From: Myxococcota bacterium
GTDB taxonomy: Bacteria > Myxococcota_A > UBA9160 > PR03
Direction of reading: 5' to 3'
DNA: 33,996 nucleotides
Assembly: GCA_030066475.1 (NCBI GenBank)
Contig: JASJBO010000101.1
Location: 1-33,996 of the forward strand
The notes under the pieces were generated by a model. The model made no database searches and was not told the DNA's origin. It saw nothing but the letters and a program-made list of their open reading frames with translations. Shown here one piece after another: positions 1 to 8,580 of this stretch. Made by a program: the position numbers and the translations under genes. Position 1 is the stretch's first letter, and each line of letters opens with the position of its first letter.

Positions 1-1
1 C

Positions 2-415
2 CTCGAGGTGAGCGTGGTCGACAACCCGCGCTGGCGCGAGGGGCTCTCGCGCTCGGTCCGCTGCGCCGCCGAGGCCGCCGCGGGCTTCGACGCGCTCCTG
101 CTCACGCTGGCCGATCAGCCGCGCGTGACCACGGGCGTGCTCGATCGGCTGATCGGAGTCGCGGAGCGGGAGGCGCGCGACCTGGTCGCGTGCTCCTACG
201 CCGAGACGCTGGGTGCGCCGGCGCTCTTCGGCTCGAGGTACTTCGAGGACCTGCGCACCCTCGACGGCGACCGCGGCGCCAAGAGCGTGCTGGAGCGCCA
301 TGCCGGGGAGGTCGCCGCGATCCCGGTCGCAGACGCGGCGCTGGATCTCGATACGCCCGCAGACCTCGCGCGTCGCTCGAGCGCTGCGCGGTCGGGGGAT
401 CCGGGAAGCCCGTGA
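2..415 (+). CDS. Molybdenum cofactor cytidylyltransferase-like protein, C-terminal part (5' end outside window)
   Basis: This is the C-terminal half of a MocA/MobA-type nucleotidyltransferase, the family that transfers CMP or GMP to molybdopterin. The reading frame is open from the first full codon of the window, so the gene starts upstream. Visible family marks are LTLADQPR near the beginning, [14 protein letters not shown] (the GhPxlF substrate segment), [11 protein letters not shown], and the terminal DLDTPADL that matches the family's DIDTPED signature. Its TGA stop overlaps the GTG start of the [2Fe-2S] subunit gene (GTGA), so the two are probably translationally coupled. The downstream molybdenum hydroxylase makes a CMP-specific MocA role (molybdopterin cytosine dinucleotide) the likeliest. 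Specificity for CTP rather than GTP cannot be settled because the N-terminal nucleotide-binding motif is outside the window. Confidence 0.85.
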   Translation, partial: LEVSVVDNPRWREGLSRSVRCAAEAAAGFDALLLTLADQPRVTTGVLDRLIGVAEREARDLVACSYAETLGAPALFGSRYFEDLRTLDGDRGAKSVLERHAGEVAAIPVADAALDLDTPADLARRSSAARSGDPGSP

Positions 416-906
416 GCAGCCGCCGATCGAGCACCGAGTCGCCCGCGATCGAGCTGATCGTCAACGGGGAGCACTTCCGGGTGTCGGTGGAGCCGGACAC
501 CCCGCTGCTCTGGGTGCTGAGAGAGCAGCTCCACCTCAACGGAGCCAAGTTCGGCTGCGGCGTCGGGCTCTGCGGCACCTGCAGCGTGCATCTCGACGGC
601 AGGCTGGTGCGCTCCTGCCGGGTTCCCGTGTCCGCGGCGGCGGCGCGGCAGGTCACGACCATCGAGGGACTGGCCGCCGACCCGGAGCACCCGGTGGTAC
701 GGGCATGGATCGAAGAGCGCGTCTCCCAGTGCGGCTACTGTCAGCCCGGGCAGGTGATGGCCGCCGCGGCCCTGCTGAGCGCGAACCCCCAGCCGACGGA
801 CCGCGAGATCGACGCCGCCATGGATGGCAACCTGTGTCGCTGCGGAACCTATCCGCGCATCCGGCGGGCGATCCGGCGTGCCAGCGGACGGGCGCATGGC
901 GGGTAG
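412..906 (+). CDS. [2Fe-2S] small subunit of a xanthine-dehydrogenase-family hydroxylase (IorA-like)
   Basis: This 164-residue protein is the iron-sulfur subunit that passes electrons from the molybdenum centre. The plant-type [2Fe-2S] ligands are in [18 protein letters not shown] plus the cysteine of VRSCRVP. The second, C-terminal cluster is ligated by [10 protein letters not shown] and [12 protein letters not shown]. All expected cysteines are present and the length is normal for IorA/CoxS-type subunits. I chose the GTG at 412 because it overlaps the upstream stop (GTGA) and places the ferredoxin fold ([10 protein letters not shown]) about ten residues in; longer versions of the frame run into the MocA-like gene. 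The stop lies inside the beginning of the large-subunit gene, an 11-base overlap that fits equimolar production. The substrate is not evident from this subunit. Confidence 0.93.
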   Translation: MSSRRSSTESPAIELIVNGEHFRVSVEPDTPLLWVLREQLHLNGAKFGCGVGLCGTCSVHLDGRLVRSCRVPVSAAAARQVTTIEGLAADPEHPVVRAWIEERVSQCGYCQPGQVMAAAALLSANPQPTDREIDAAMDGNLCRCGTYPRIRRAIRRASGRAHGG

Positions 907-3019
907 CGGGCCGGCCGTCGGCCGCCGGGAGTTCATCAAGCTCGCCGGAGTCGGAGGCGTGGGCCTCGCCGTCGGCTGCTCGCTCGGTCCGCGAATCCGC
1001 GAGCCGGGGGATCCCGACGCGGGGCCCTGGCTCTGGGTGAAGATCGGTCCCCCGACCGAGGGGGAGCCCACGACCGTCACCGTCGTGATTCCCCGCTGCG
1101 AGATGGGGCAGGGCACGACGACGGGCCTGGCTGCGATCGTCGCGGAAGAGCTCGACGTCGACTGGTCGCAGGTGCGGGCGGAGTGGGCGCCGCCGCTTCC
1201 CCAGTATGGGCGGGTGAAGACCGTTGCCAGCGACGCCGTCAGGACGCTCTGGCAGCCGCTGCGCGAGACGGGTGCCACGGCGCGGCAGCTGCTGGTGGCG
1301 GCCGCCGCCGAGCAGTGGGACGTCGATCCCCGCGCTTGTCGCACGGCGCAGGGCCACGTGCGGCATCCGGACTCGGGCCGCTCCTCGAGCTACGCGGCCC
1401 TGGCAGACCGGGCGGCCGCGCTGCCCCTGCCCGAGCGGATCGAGCTCAAGAGGCGCGAGGACTTCTCCCTGATCGGCCGCTCCCTTCCCCGCCTCGATCT
1501 CGGGGACGCGGCGACCGGCGCCGCCCGCTACGGCATCGACGTGGAGCTCCCGGGCATGCTCGTGGCGACGGTCGTGCACTGCCCCGCACACGGCGGACGC
1601 CTCGGGGATTGGGATCCCAGCGCCGCGCTGGCGGTTCCGGGGGTCCGCGCTGCCTTCGGGATCCGCGACCCGCTCGAGCACCCGGGATGGACGGCCGTGG
1701 CGGTCGTGGCCGACGGCTACTGGAGCGCCCACAAGGGCGCTCTGGCGCTCGAGCTCACGTGGGACGTCGGCAGCCGCGCCGGCTGGAACGACGCGCGAGT
1801 CCGGGAAGCGCTGCGGGAGATGGCCGAGCAGGAGGAGATCCGTGTCGTCTCCGAGGGCGACACGGCGGCTGTGCTGGGGCGCGCCTCCCGGACCCTCACG
1901 GCGAGCTACTGGGCTCCCCACCTGGCCCACGCCACGATGGAGCCGATGAACTGCACCGCCCACGTCGAGGCGGGGCGCTGCCAGGTGTGGGCGCCGACAC
2001 AGAACCCGGGGGCCGCCCGCAGGCTCGCGGCTCGCGCCAGCGGGATGGCGGAGCAGGACGTGATCGTCCACCAGACCCTGCTCGGCGGCGGCTTCGGACG
2101 GCGCCTGGCCCAGGACTACGTGGTGCAGGCGGTCCAGATCGCGCGGCGCGCTCGCGCACCCGTGAAGCTGATCTGGTCGCGCGAGGAGGACACGCGCAAC
2201 GACTGGTACCGGCCGGCGAGCGTGCACCTGCTCGAGGCGAGCCTCGATCGTCGCGGCCTCCCGATCGCGTGGCGCCATCGCATCGGAGGCGACGGCGTCC
2301 CGACCCTCCTGACGCAGGGGATCGACGCCCTGCCCTACGCAATCTCGAACCGGCGGATCTCCGCCACGTCGAGGGCAGGGCTCGCGGTGCGAACGGGCGC
2401 CTGGCGCAGTCTGGCCCGGTCCCAGAACTGCTTCGTCACCGAGTGCTTCCTCGACGAGGTCGCGCACGCGGGCGGTCACGACCCCCTCGAGCTGCGCAGG
2501 CAGCTCCTGCGTGAGGCACCGCGCCCGCGTGCCGTGCTCGAGCTCGCCGCCAGTCGATCGGGCTGGGGTCGGCGCCGAGCCCCGGACCGGCACCTGGGGA
2601 TCGCGCTCGTCGACCTCTTCGGCAGCGTCTGCGCCGTGGTCGCCGAGATCTCCCTGGAGCCCGGGGGTGGGTTCCGCGTGCGCCGGATCGTCTGCGCCGC
2701 GGACTGCGGCCAGCTCGTCAACCCCGACCTGGTGCAGGCACAGCTCGAGGGCGGCATCGTGTTCGGCCTCAGCGCCGCCCTGCACGGGGAGATCACGCTC
2801 CGCGAGGGTCGCGTCGAGCAGAGCAACTTCCACGACTCCCCGATCCTGCGCCTGTCGGAGTGCCCGCCCATCGAGGTGCACCACGTAGCGAGCCGCGCCG
2901 AGCCCGGCAGCGTGGGCGAGCTCTCGGTGCCCCCCGTCGCGCCGGCGGTCGCGAACGCGCTGCTCGCCGCCACCGGAGAGCCGATCCGGTCGCTTCCGAT
3001 CCGGAGCCGAGCCCGGTGA
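896..3019 (+). CDS. Molybdopterin-binding large subunit of an aldehyde/isoquinoline oxidoreductase (IorB-like)
   Basis: A 707-residue catalytic subunit of the IorB branch of the xanthine oxidase superfamily. The N-terminus ([20 protein letters not shown]) carries a twin-arginine-like motif, a hydrophobic stretch and a possible lipobox cysteine, so the folded complex is probably exported by Tat with the small subunit carried along. Family marks in order are [72 protein letters not shown] and [16 protein letters not shown]. The Glu of GELSVPP (about residue 675) sits where the catalytic Glu lies in this superfamily. I chose the ATG at 896 because it directly precedes the Tat-like motif and overlaps the small-subunit gene. 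The substrate is unknown: N-heterocycles and aldehydes are typical for the family. A MocA-like gene upstream fits a cytosine-dinucleotide cofactor. Confidence 0.9.
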   Translation: MAGSGPAVGRREFIKLAGVGGVGLAVGCSLGPRIREPGDPDAGPWLWVKIGPPTEGEPTTVTVVIPRCEMGQGTTTGLAAIVAEELDVDWSQVRAEWAPPLPQYGRVKTVASDAVRTLWQPLRETGATARQLLVAAAAEQWDVDPRACRTAQGHVRHPDSGRSSSYAALADRAAALPLPERIELKRREDFSLIGRSLPRLDLGDAATGAARYGIDVELPGMLVATVVHCPAHGGRLGDWDPSAALAVPGVRAAFGIRDPLEHPGWTAVAVVADGYWSAHKGALALELTWDVGSRAGWNDARVREALREMAEQEEIRVVSEGDTAAVLGRASRTLTASYWAPHLAHATMEPMNCTAHVEAGRCQVWAPTQNPGAARRLAARASGMAEQDVIVHQTLLGGGFGRRLAQDYVVQAVQIARRARAPVKLIWSREEDTRNDWYRPASVHLLEASLDRRGLPIAWRHRIGGDGVPTLLTQGIDALPYAISNRRISATSRAGLAVRTGAWRSLARSQNCFVTECFLDEVAHAGGHDPLELRRQLLREAPRPRAVLELAASRSGWGRRRAPDRHLGIALVDLFGSVCAVVAEISLEPGGGFRVRRIVCAADCGQLVNPDLVQAQLEGGIVFGLSAALHGEITLREGRVEQSNFHDSPILRLSECPPIEVHHVASRAEPGSVGELSVPPVAPAVANALLAATGEPIRSLPIRSRAR

Positions 3020-3038
3020 GCACCCGGGCGCAGGGGCC

Positions 3039-5285
3039 ATGTCGGACCAGCGGCGGGCGCGCATCGCGCTGGGTCTCGGGTTCGTCTCGGCGCTGCAGCT
3101 GGGGCTCGAGCTCCTCTTCATCAAGCTGAGCCGCTACGAGTTCGGCGGCTTCTCGCTGGGCGTCATCGGCGTGGCGATGCTGGGCGTGGCCCTGGCCGGT
3201 CCGCTCACCGCCGTCCTCGGAGGGCCCGCCAAGGCCAGCGCCCGCGCCACGCATGCGCTCGCGCCCACGGCGCTGCTCGCCGGCCTCGTGATGTTCTCTC
3301 TCGAGCACCACTACACGGCGCCCGGCGCGACGCTGGTGCGCATGGCCGTGTGCGGCCTGGCCTGCCTGGTGCCGCTGGCCCTGTCGGCCGTGCCCGTCTT
3401 CGCGTCGATGCGCAGGCAGCTGAGCTCCGTGCACGGCTACTACGCGGCCAGCCTGGCGGGCGCGACCGCGGGAGCGCCCCTGGCCTTCGGGCTGATGGCG
3501 CTCGTCGGAGACCTGGGCGCCTATGCGGCGATCCTCGCGCTGGCGCTGCCGGCGGTGCTGCTGCTGGGCGAGCCGGGGCGTGCCCGAGGGCTCGGTCTCG
3601 GCGCCGCGGCCGTCGCCATCCTCGCGGCGCTGCTGGTGCTGCCCCGGCTCGACCGGGCGGCGCATCCCGACGCGGACTTCGTGCGCACCAACGCCTTCTC
3701 GCGCATCGACGCGTTCCATCGGGACGGGGGACGCATTCGCTTCGACACGGCCGGGATCAACGCGGGAACCTCCACACCCGGCGGGACCGTGGCGAACCCT
3801 CCCAGGGGACTGCTCGAGGATCTCGCGGCGCGGGCCTACGCGTCCCATCCCCGCCGCGTGCTGGTTCTCGGAGCGGGCGGCGGGCGGAACGTCGTGCAGG
3901 CGCTCGGCCTGGGAGCCGAGGAGGTCGTGGCGGTCGAGATCAACGGCATGATTCCCGAACACATGGCGGCCGTGCTTCCCGCCGAGAGCGACCCGTTCCG
4001 GGACCCGAGGGTGCGCCTGGTGGTGGCCGAGGGCCGCGAGACGGCCGCGCGGATGGCCGCCCGCATCACGCACGGAGAGGCCGGCTTCGACCTGGTCTAC
4101 GTGCCGATCACGACGCTGTTCGGCACCTCCGGGCAGGTGTTCACGCAGACCTACCTGATGACGGCGGAGGCCCTGGAGCTGTACCTGGGGATGCTGCGTC
4201 CCGGTGGTCGGGTGGCCGTCTTCTCCCCGAACACGTTCCGTTCGAAAGTGGTCTTGGCGATGGCGCGGGCGCTGGAGAGGCGCGGCATCGAGCGGCCCGA
4301 CGAGCACTTGTCGGTGCTCGCGACGCGCAACCGCTTCCTCGTCGTCGCGCGCCCCGATGCACGCCTGGGCCCCGAAGAGGGCCGCCTGCCGAGCGTCGGC
4401 GCCGGCGAGCCGAGCAGGCTGGTGCCCGCCGAGGAGCTGGCCACCGGCGCCCGCCTCCGCCGACTCACCGACGACAACCCCTTCCTCTACAACGACCTCT
4501 GGATCGGAGCGGACGCCGGCAAGGGCCTCTACTACGGCTGGAACGTCGCCATGCTGCGCATCGCGTTCGCCGTGGCGACCCTCCTGCTGCTGCTCGGCGG
4601 CCTGGCCACGGTCGTTCGAGGCGCACCGGAGTGGCGCGCTCGCAGCAGCGCCTTTGCCGCCGCGTTCGCCACCATGGGAATCGCCTACACCGCCTACCAG
4701 ACAGTCGTGATCCAGCGCCTGGCCTTCCTGGTCGGGCACCCCCTGCTGGCCACGGCGGTGGTGCTGCCCTGCACCCTGCTCGCCACGGCGCTCGGCGCCC
4801 ATTGGAGCCGGCGGCTCGGCGCCGACAACCTGGCCCGCGTCCGGGTCCTCACGACCGCCGGTCTGCTCGCGTTCGTCGCCGGCCTGGCGCTCGTCGCGCC
4901 CAGCGACCTGATCCTGGCGAGCCTGCCGCCTTGGACGCGACTGCTCCTCTCGGTCCTGCTGGCCGCACCCCCGTTCGTGGTCATGGGCACCTTCTTCCCC
5001 GTCGTCTTCGCGCGGGTCGAGCTCGAGGATCCGCGCGCGCTCGCCCCGGGATGGCTGCTCAACGGGCTCGGCGCCATCCTCGGCTCGGTCCTCGCCATCT
5101 ACGGTCCGATGCTGTTCGGCTTCCGCGTCGTGTTCGGCCTGGTCGCGCTGCTGTACCTGGCGCTGTCGGCCTGGGACGTACTCAGCCGGCGACCCGCGCG
5201 CGGCGCCGACCTGGCGCTGGCCACCGGGCTCGGCGCGGCCCTGCTCGTGACGATCGTCGCCCTGGAGCTGGGGCTGGCCGTCTGA
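3039..5285 (+). CDS. Polytopic membrane protein with internal spermidine-synthase-like methyltransferase fold
   Basis: This 748-residue protein has three parts: about six N-terminal transmembrane helices (residues 1-205), a soluble Rossmann domain (about 215-455), and about seven C-terminal helices (490-748). The soluble domain shows motif I RVLVLGAGGGRN, the acidic VAVEIN at the end of strand 2, and FDLVYVPIT. It resembles the membrane-embedded spermidine synthase-like proteins common in environmental bacteria. In true aminopropyltransferases the glycine loop is usually GGGDG and an Asp follows the FDxI strand; here these are GGGRN and YVP. A genuine polyamine synthase activity is therefore doubtful. 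The ATG at 3039 lies 19 bases after the IorB-like gene, so the two may be cotranscribed, but a functional tie is not evident. The gene converges on the glycosyltransferase with only 31 bases between stops. Confidence 0.82.
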   Translation: MSDQRRARIALGLGFVSALQLGLELLFIKLSRYEFGGFSLGVIGVAMLGVALAGPLTAVLGGPAKASARATHALAPTALLAGLVMFSLEHHYTAPGATLVRMAVCGLACLVPLALSAVPVFASMRRQLSSVHGYYAASLAGATAGAPLAFGLMALVGDLGAYAAILALALPAVLLLGEPGRARGLGLGAAAVAILAALLVLPRLDRAAHPDADFVRTNAFSRIDAFHRDGGRIRFDTAGINAGTSTPGGTVANPPRGLLEDLAARAYASHPRRVLVLGAGGGRNVVQALGLGAEEVVAVEINGMIPEHMAAVLPAESDPFRDPRVRLVVAEGRETAARMAARITHGEAGFDLVYVPITTLFGTSGQVFTQTYLMTAEALELYLGMLRPGGRVAVFSPNTFRSKVVLAMARALERRGIERPDEHLSVLATRNRFLVVARPDARLGPEEGRLPSVGAGEPSRLVPAEELATGARLRRLTDDNPFLYNDLWIGADAGKGLYYGWNVAMLRIAFAVATLLLLLGGLATVVRGAPEWRARSSAFAAAFATMGIAYTAYQTVVIQRLAFLVGHPLLATAVVLPCTLLATALGAHWSRRLGADNLARVRVLTTAGLLAFVAGLALVAPSDLILASLPPWTRLLLSVLLAAPPFVVMGTFFPVVFARVELEDPRALAPGWLLNGLGAILGSVLAIYGPMLFGFRVVFGLVALLYLALSAWDVLSRRPARGADLALATGLGAALLVTIVALELGLAV

Positions 5286-5316
5286 ACGCGCCCGGCAGCG
5301 CGGCCTCCGGCGCGGC

Positions 5317-6411
5317 TCAGGGAGCGGCGTCGCGCGCGGCGAAGGCGCTGCGCAGCCGGTGCTCGGCCAGGCAGTACGCCAGGATCGACGTCGCGTACAG
5401 GTAGTAGAGCTGGTGCATCACCAGGGCGGGAAGCGCGAGCTGCCAGCCGCCGCGCCTTGCGAACACGCCGAGCAGCTCGCGGTTGACGGCGGCCGCCAGC
5501 GCGAAGCACGCTAGGGCCACGATCGGCGGGAGGCCTGCGACAGCCAGGGCGACACTCGCCCAGAACGCCCAGGCGACAACGGCGGCCCATCTCTCGCGCC
5601 GGGATGCGTTGAGCTCGTCCGCCACCTCCGGGCGCGCGGCGAGCAGCCGGCACCAGGGCAGCGCGCGCCGCACCACGTCGGTGAAGAGCACCTGGCGCAG
5701 CGTCCAGGCCTTGAGGTGGGTGCCCAGCATCCCGGGGTCGAGCCGGATGCGTCCACCCGCGGCGCCGAGCCGATAGCCCAGCTCGATGTCCTCGACGCTG
5801 GGCTCGGGGAAGCTCTCGGCGTCGAAGCCCCCCACCTGCCGGAAGAGGTCGGCCCGGACCGCTCCGCACCCGGCCCAGAACGTCGAGACCGCGCCGGCTT
5901 GCCGCTGGTGGACGAAGTGGTGGCGCAGGTTCATGTACTGGCTCGCGAAGGTCCGCACCGGCGGCCGGTCGTCGTAGCTGCCGTAGACGGCATCGGCCGC
6001 GTCCTCGCGAAGGCCCCGTCTCAGGCGCTCGACCGCGTCGTCGTGGATCCGCACGTCTGCATCCACGAAGAGCAGCACCTCGCCGCGGGCCCGCTCGGCC
6101 CCGCGGTTGCGAGCGCCGGCCGGACCCGTGCGAACCTCGTTTCGCACGACCTCGGCACCCATTCGCTCGGCCAGCGCGCCAGAGCCGTCGGTGCTCGCGT
6201 CGTCGACGACGATCACCTCGAGCAGGCCGTCGCCGACCCGGTCGAGCAGCGGGGGAAGCGTCTCGGCCAGCTCGGCCCGGGCGTTGCGGGCCGGAACGAT
6301 CGCGCTGAGGGTCGGCCCGCCCGGCGGGGTGTGGACCTCAGGCCCGGCGGTCGACGAGCCGGTTGTAGATCGTTGCAATCGACCATCCCGTCGCGGCGCC
6401 GACCAGGGCAC
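5317..6411 (-). CDS. Family 2 glycosyltransferase with C-terminal membrane segments
   Basis: A GT-A-fold inverting glycosyltransferase. The nucleotide-sugar-binding start is TLSAIVPARNARAEL. VIVVDDASTDGS, GPAGARNRGAERA and LLFVDADVRI (the DxD-type metal site) follow, and SVEDIELGYRL is the ED motif supplying the catalytic base. Two or three hydrophobic helices (about residues 280-350) anchor the C-terminus in the membrane, as in GT2 enzymes that act on lipid-linked acceptors. The start is uncertain. The GTG at 6411 gives 364 residues and overlaps the small membrane protein gene by 74 bases; a TTG at 6378 would give 353 residues. Neither has a clear ribosome-binding site, and no start codon lies closer to the upstream stop. 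It is the last gene of the FAD oxidoreductase operon, which suggests a joint role in building an envelope glycan or glycolipid (inference). Confidence 0.87.
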   Translation of the reverse strand: MPWSAPRRDGRLQRSTTGSSTAGPEVHTPPGGPTLSAIVPARNARAELAETLPPLLDRVGDGLLEVIVVDDASTDGSGALAERMGAEVVRNEVRTGPAGARNRGAERARGEVLLFVDADVRIHDDAVERLRRGLREDAADAVYGSYDDRPPVRTFASQYMNLRHHFVHQRQAGAVSTFWAGCGAVRADLFRQVGGFDAESFPEPSVEDIELGYRLGAAGGRIRLDPGMLGTHLKAWTLRQVLFTDVVRRALPWCRLLAARPEVADELNASRRERWAAVVAWAFWASVALAVAGLPPIVALACFALAAAVNRELLGVFARRGGWQLALPALVMHQLYYLYATSILAYCLAEHRLRSAFAARDAAP

Positions 6412-6652
6412 CGTAGAACAGACCGATCAGCGCGCCGATCCACGTGACCTCGTAGCCCGGGAAGTAGTTTCCGAGCAGGCCGAGATGCGGCCCGACGCGG
6501 CTTCCCCCGCGAACGACGAGCCACAGCGTGGCGAGCATCAGACCGACGCCGCCGGTCAATCCGAACACCACGGCCGCGACGCGCGCCCGCAGCCGGACGA
6601 CCGCGGCCCGCACCAGCTCCCGTTCGGTGGTCGTGAGTCCGGGCTGCGTCAT
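6338..6652 (-). CDS. Small two-helix membrane protein, free-standing copy of the oxidoreductase C-terminal domain
   Basis: A 104-residue protein with two hydrophobic helices (about residues 27-47 and 69-90) joined by the motif GNYFPGYEVTWIGALIGL. I do not recognise a named family. Over about 72 residues it aligns without gaps to the C-terminal end of the neighbouring FAD oxidoreductase, which has ANYFYGYEVSWTGAWIGL, with roughly half the positions identical by eye. The ATG overlaps the stop of the oxidoreductase (ATGA), so the two are translationally coupled and a 1:1 partner, perhaps a hetero-oligomer through the shared domain, is plausible. Its end overlaps the start of the glycosyltransferase gene. 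A paired helix domain could recruit either enzyme to the membrane, but no function is shown by the sequence. Confidence 0.8.
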   Translation of the reverse strand: MTQPGLTTTERELVRAAVVRLRARVAAVVFGLTGGVGLMLATLWLVVRGGSRVGPHLGLLGNYFPGYEVTWIGALIGLFYGALVGAATGWSIATIYNRLVDRRA

Positions 6653-8469
6653 ACGTCTCCCTCCATCAGCTCGACCGCGCGCACCCGCTCGATGTGCGCC
6701 TCGAGCCGGCGCCGCTCGCGTCCGATCACGGCGTTGAGCAGGTGCCCGAGCGCCCATCCCACCGCGCCGCCCCCGACCGCGCCCTCCGCGAGGCCGATCC
6801 AGGCCCCCGTCCAGCTCACCTCGTAGCCGTAGAAGTAGTTGGCGAGCAGCGAGAGCATGGGGCGCGCGGCGGGGTCGCTCTGGACCAGCAGCACGACCGT
6901 CGCCAGGAACAGACCGACCCCCGCCACGATCCCGACCGCCCCGCCGAGGGCGACGGCGTCGTAGCGCGCGAAGGCCTCGCTCAGCAGCTCGGCGAGGGTC
7001 TCTGCGTCCCGGGTCGTGGGCACCAGCCGATCCCCCGAGCCGGAGGAGGCCTCGACCTGCTCGTGGTAGGCGGAGTCGACGTTGACGGCCCAGAGGTCGT
7101 GCGCCCCGGGCCGGACCGCGTTCCGGGCCGCGAGGAACCCGGTCAGCATCGAGTGGTCCTGGTTGTTGTAGCGGTGCTGCCCGTTGCGACCGACGAGCTG
7201 GAGGTTGTCGAAGCCGTCGAGGTAGCCGCGGATCTCGCTGAGCGCCTCCTGGTAGCTCGCGTCGTAGACCGGGTAGGCCTTCGGCATGCGGACGACCACG
7301 CCGTCGACGACCCGGGCGGGGTCGATCAGGCCCAGACTCCCGCACTCGCGACGCGCCAGATCGACGAGCGCTTCGTCCGCCGCGCACCAGAGCTCGTCGC
7401 CCTCCTGCAGGAAGTACTCCATCCCGAGCGAGGTCCGCTCGGGATCGGGCACCATGTCGGGGCTCCAGTTCTTGAAGTTCTGGATGCGGCCCACCCGGAC
7501 CTGGCTCGAGTGGACGTAGATCCAGTTGTCCGGGAACACCTCGGCCTGGTCGACGATCAGCACGACGGTGAGGAAGTCGCGATAGCGCAGCCGATCGGCG
7601 GCGCGGAGCACCGGCTCGGACGGCGCCGGATCGAGCGCGTGGACGAGCTCGCGCAGCGGCATCGAGGCGAGCACCGCGTCCGCCTCCTGCTCGAGCTGGT
7701 CGCCTTCGGGCGTTCGGGCCACGACCGAACGCACGCGCGTTCCATCGTGGTGGATCCTCACCACGCGCTGGTCGAGCTCCACGCCGACGCCGTCCTTCCG
7801 CAGCCGCTCGACGCACGCCTCCCACATCTGGCCCGGTCCGAACCGGGGGTAGTGGAACTGCTCGATCAGGCTCGTCGGCGCGGCGCCGTCGCTGCCTCCC
7901 CCGGCGCGGCGCACCATGTTGCGGAGCACCACCGAGAGATCGAGATCGCGGATGCGCTGCGCCGCCCACTCCGCGTCGATCTCCGAGCAGGGGATGCCCC
8001 AGACCTTCTCGGTGTAGGACCGGAAGAAGATCTCGAACAGGCGCCGGCCGAAGCGCCGCGTCACCCAGTCCTCGAAGCTGCGCTCGGGTCGGCCGGACCG
8101 GAGCAGCTGGGCGCGCAGGTAGCTGAGGCCGACGCGGATCGCCTCCCACGGACCCAGGCCAAAGAGGGCGTTCACGGGCCGCAGCGGGTAGTCGAAGAAC
8201 GCGCCCTCGTAGTAGATGCGCGAGAGCCGCGGTCGCAGCAGGAACTCGTCGCCGAGCAGCTCCTCCCAGAAGCGCTGGACGGCCGGTACCTTGGTGAAGA
8301 AGCGGTGTCCGCCGATGTCGAAGCGGTAGCCGCGATGGACGGCGGTCTGCGAGATGCCGCCGATCCGCGGGCTGGCCTCGAGGACGACCGCGTCCCGACC
8401 GAGTCGGCAGAGCTCGTGCGCGGCGGCCAGGCCCGCCGGCCCGGCGCCGATGACGACACAGCGGGGCAC
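6649..8469 (-). CDS. FAD/NAD(P)-dependent oxidoreductase (UDP-galactopyranose mutase/amine oxidase-like) with C-terminal membrane domain
   Basis: A 606-residue protein. Residues 1-30 form the dinucleotide-binding fold (VVIGAGPAGLAAAHEL). It continues with RIGGISQTAVHRGYRFDIGGHRFF, an arrangement typical of the protoporphyrinogen oxidase/UDP-galactopyranose mutase-like group, then YTEKVWGIPCSEIDAEWAAQRI and the C-terminal FAD segment QLVGRNGQHRYNNQDHSM. Residues 485-606 add a domain absent from ordinary members: two membrane helices with YFYGYEVSW between them, then a charged helix. That domain recurs as the next gene. The GTG at 8469 was chosen because the Rossmann strand begins three codons later. 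A -10-like CATGAT with a TTGCGC -35 ends 6 bases before the GTG, so the mRNA may be leaderless. With a GT2 gene in the same operon, action on a sugar nucleotide or lipid-linked intermediate is possible; the substrate is unknown. Confidence 0.87.
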   Translation of the reverse strand: MPRCVVIGAGPAGLAAAHELCRLGRDAVVLEASPRIGGISQTAVHRGYRFDIGGHRFFTKVPAVQRFWEELLGDEFLLRPRLSRIYYEGAFFDYPLRPVNALFGLGPWEAIRVGLSYLRAQLLRSGRPERSFEDWVTRRFGRRLFEIFFRSYTEKVWGIPCSEIDAEWAAQRIRDLDLSVVLRNMVRRAGGGSDGAAPTSLIEQFHYPRFGPGQMWEACVERLRKDGVGVELDQRVVRIHHDGTRVRSVVARTPEGDQLEQEADAVLASMPLRELVHALDPAPSEPVLRAADRLRYRDFLTVVLIVDQAEVFPDNWIYVHSSQVRVGRIQNFKNWSPDMVPDPERTSLGMEYFLQEGDELWCAADEALVDLARRECGSLGLIDPARVVDGVVVRMPKAYPVYDASYQEALSEIRGYLDGFDNLQLVGRNGQHRYNNQDHSMLTGFLAARNAVRPGAHDLWAVNVDSAYHEQVEASSGSGDRLVPTTRDAETLAELLSEAFARYDAVALGGAVGIVAGVGLFLATVVLLVQSDPAARPMLSLLANYFYGYEVSWTGAWIGLAEGAVGGGAVGWALGHLLNAVIGRERRRLEAHIERVRAVELMEGDV

Positions 8470-8475
8470 ACGCCG

Positions 8476-8504
8476 ATCATGGTGGAGCCGTGCGGGCCGC
8501 GCAA
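8476..8504 (-). promoter_or_regulatory. Predicted sigma-70-like promoter of the oxidoreductase operon
   Basis: Read on the minus strand, TTGCGC (8504-8499) and CATGAT (8481-8476) are separated by exactly 17 bases. The GTG start at 8469 follows the -10 by 6 bases, about where transcription should begin, so a leaderless message is predicted. It lies back to back with the promoter of the divergent HprK-like gene. Confidence 0.45.
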
Positions 8505-8526
8505 CGGGCGGGCCGGAGCGCGCCGG

Positions 8527-8556
8527 TTGGGGGCGGCGCGCGGCGGCTCGTATACT
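8527..8556 (+). promoter_or_regulatory. Predicted promoter of the HprK-like/ABC exporter operon
   Basis: TTGGGG at 8527-8532 and TATACT at 8551-8556, spaced 18 bases apart, stand out in this GC-rich stretch. Transcription would begin near 8563. A GAGGGG sequence at 8563-8568 could be the ribosome-binding site for the GTG at 8581, although its spacing is long. Confidence 0.5.
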
Positions 8557-8580
8557 GGATGCGAGGGGTGGCCGTCGCGC

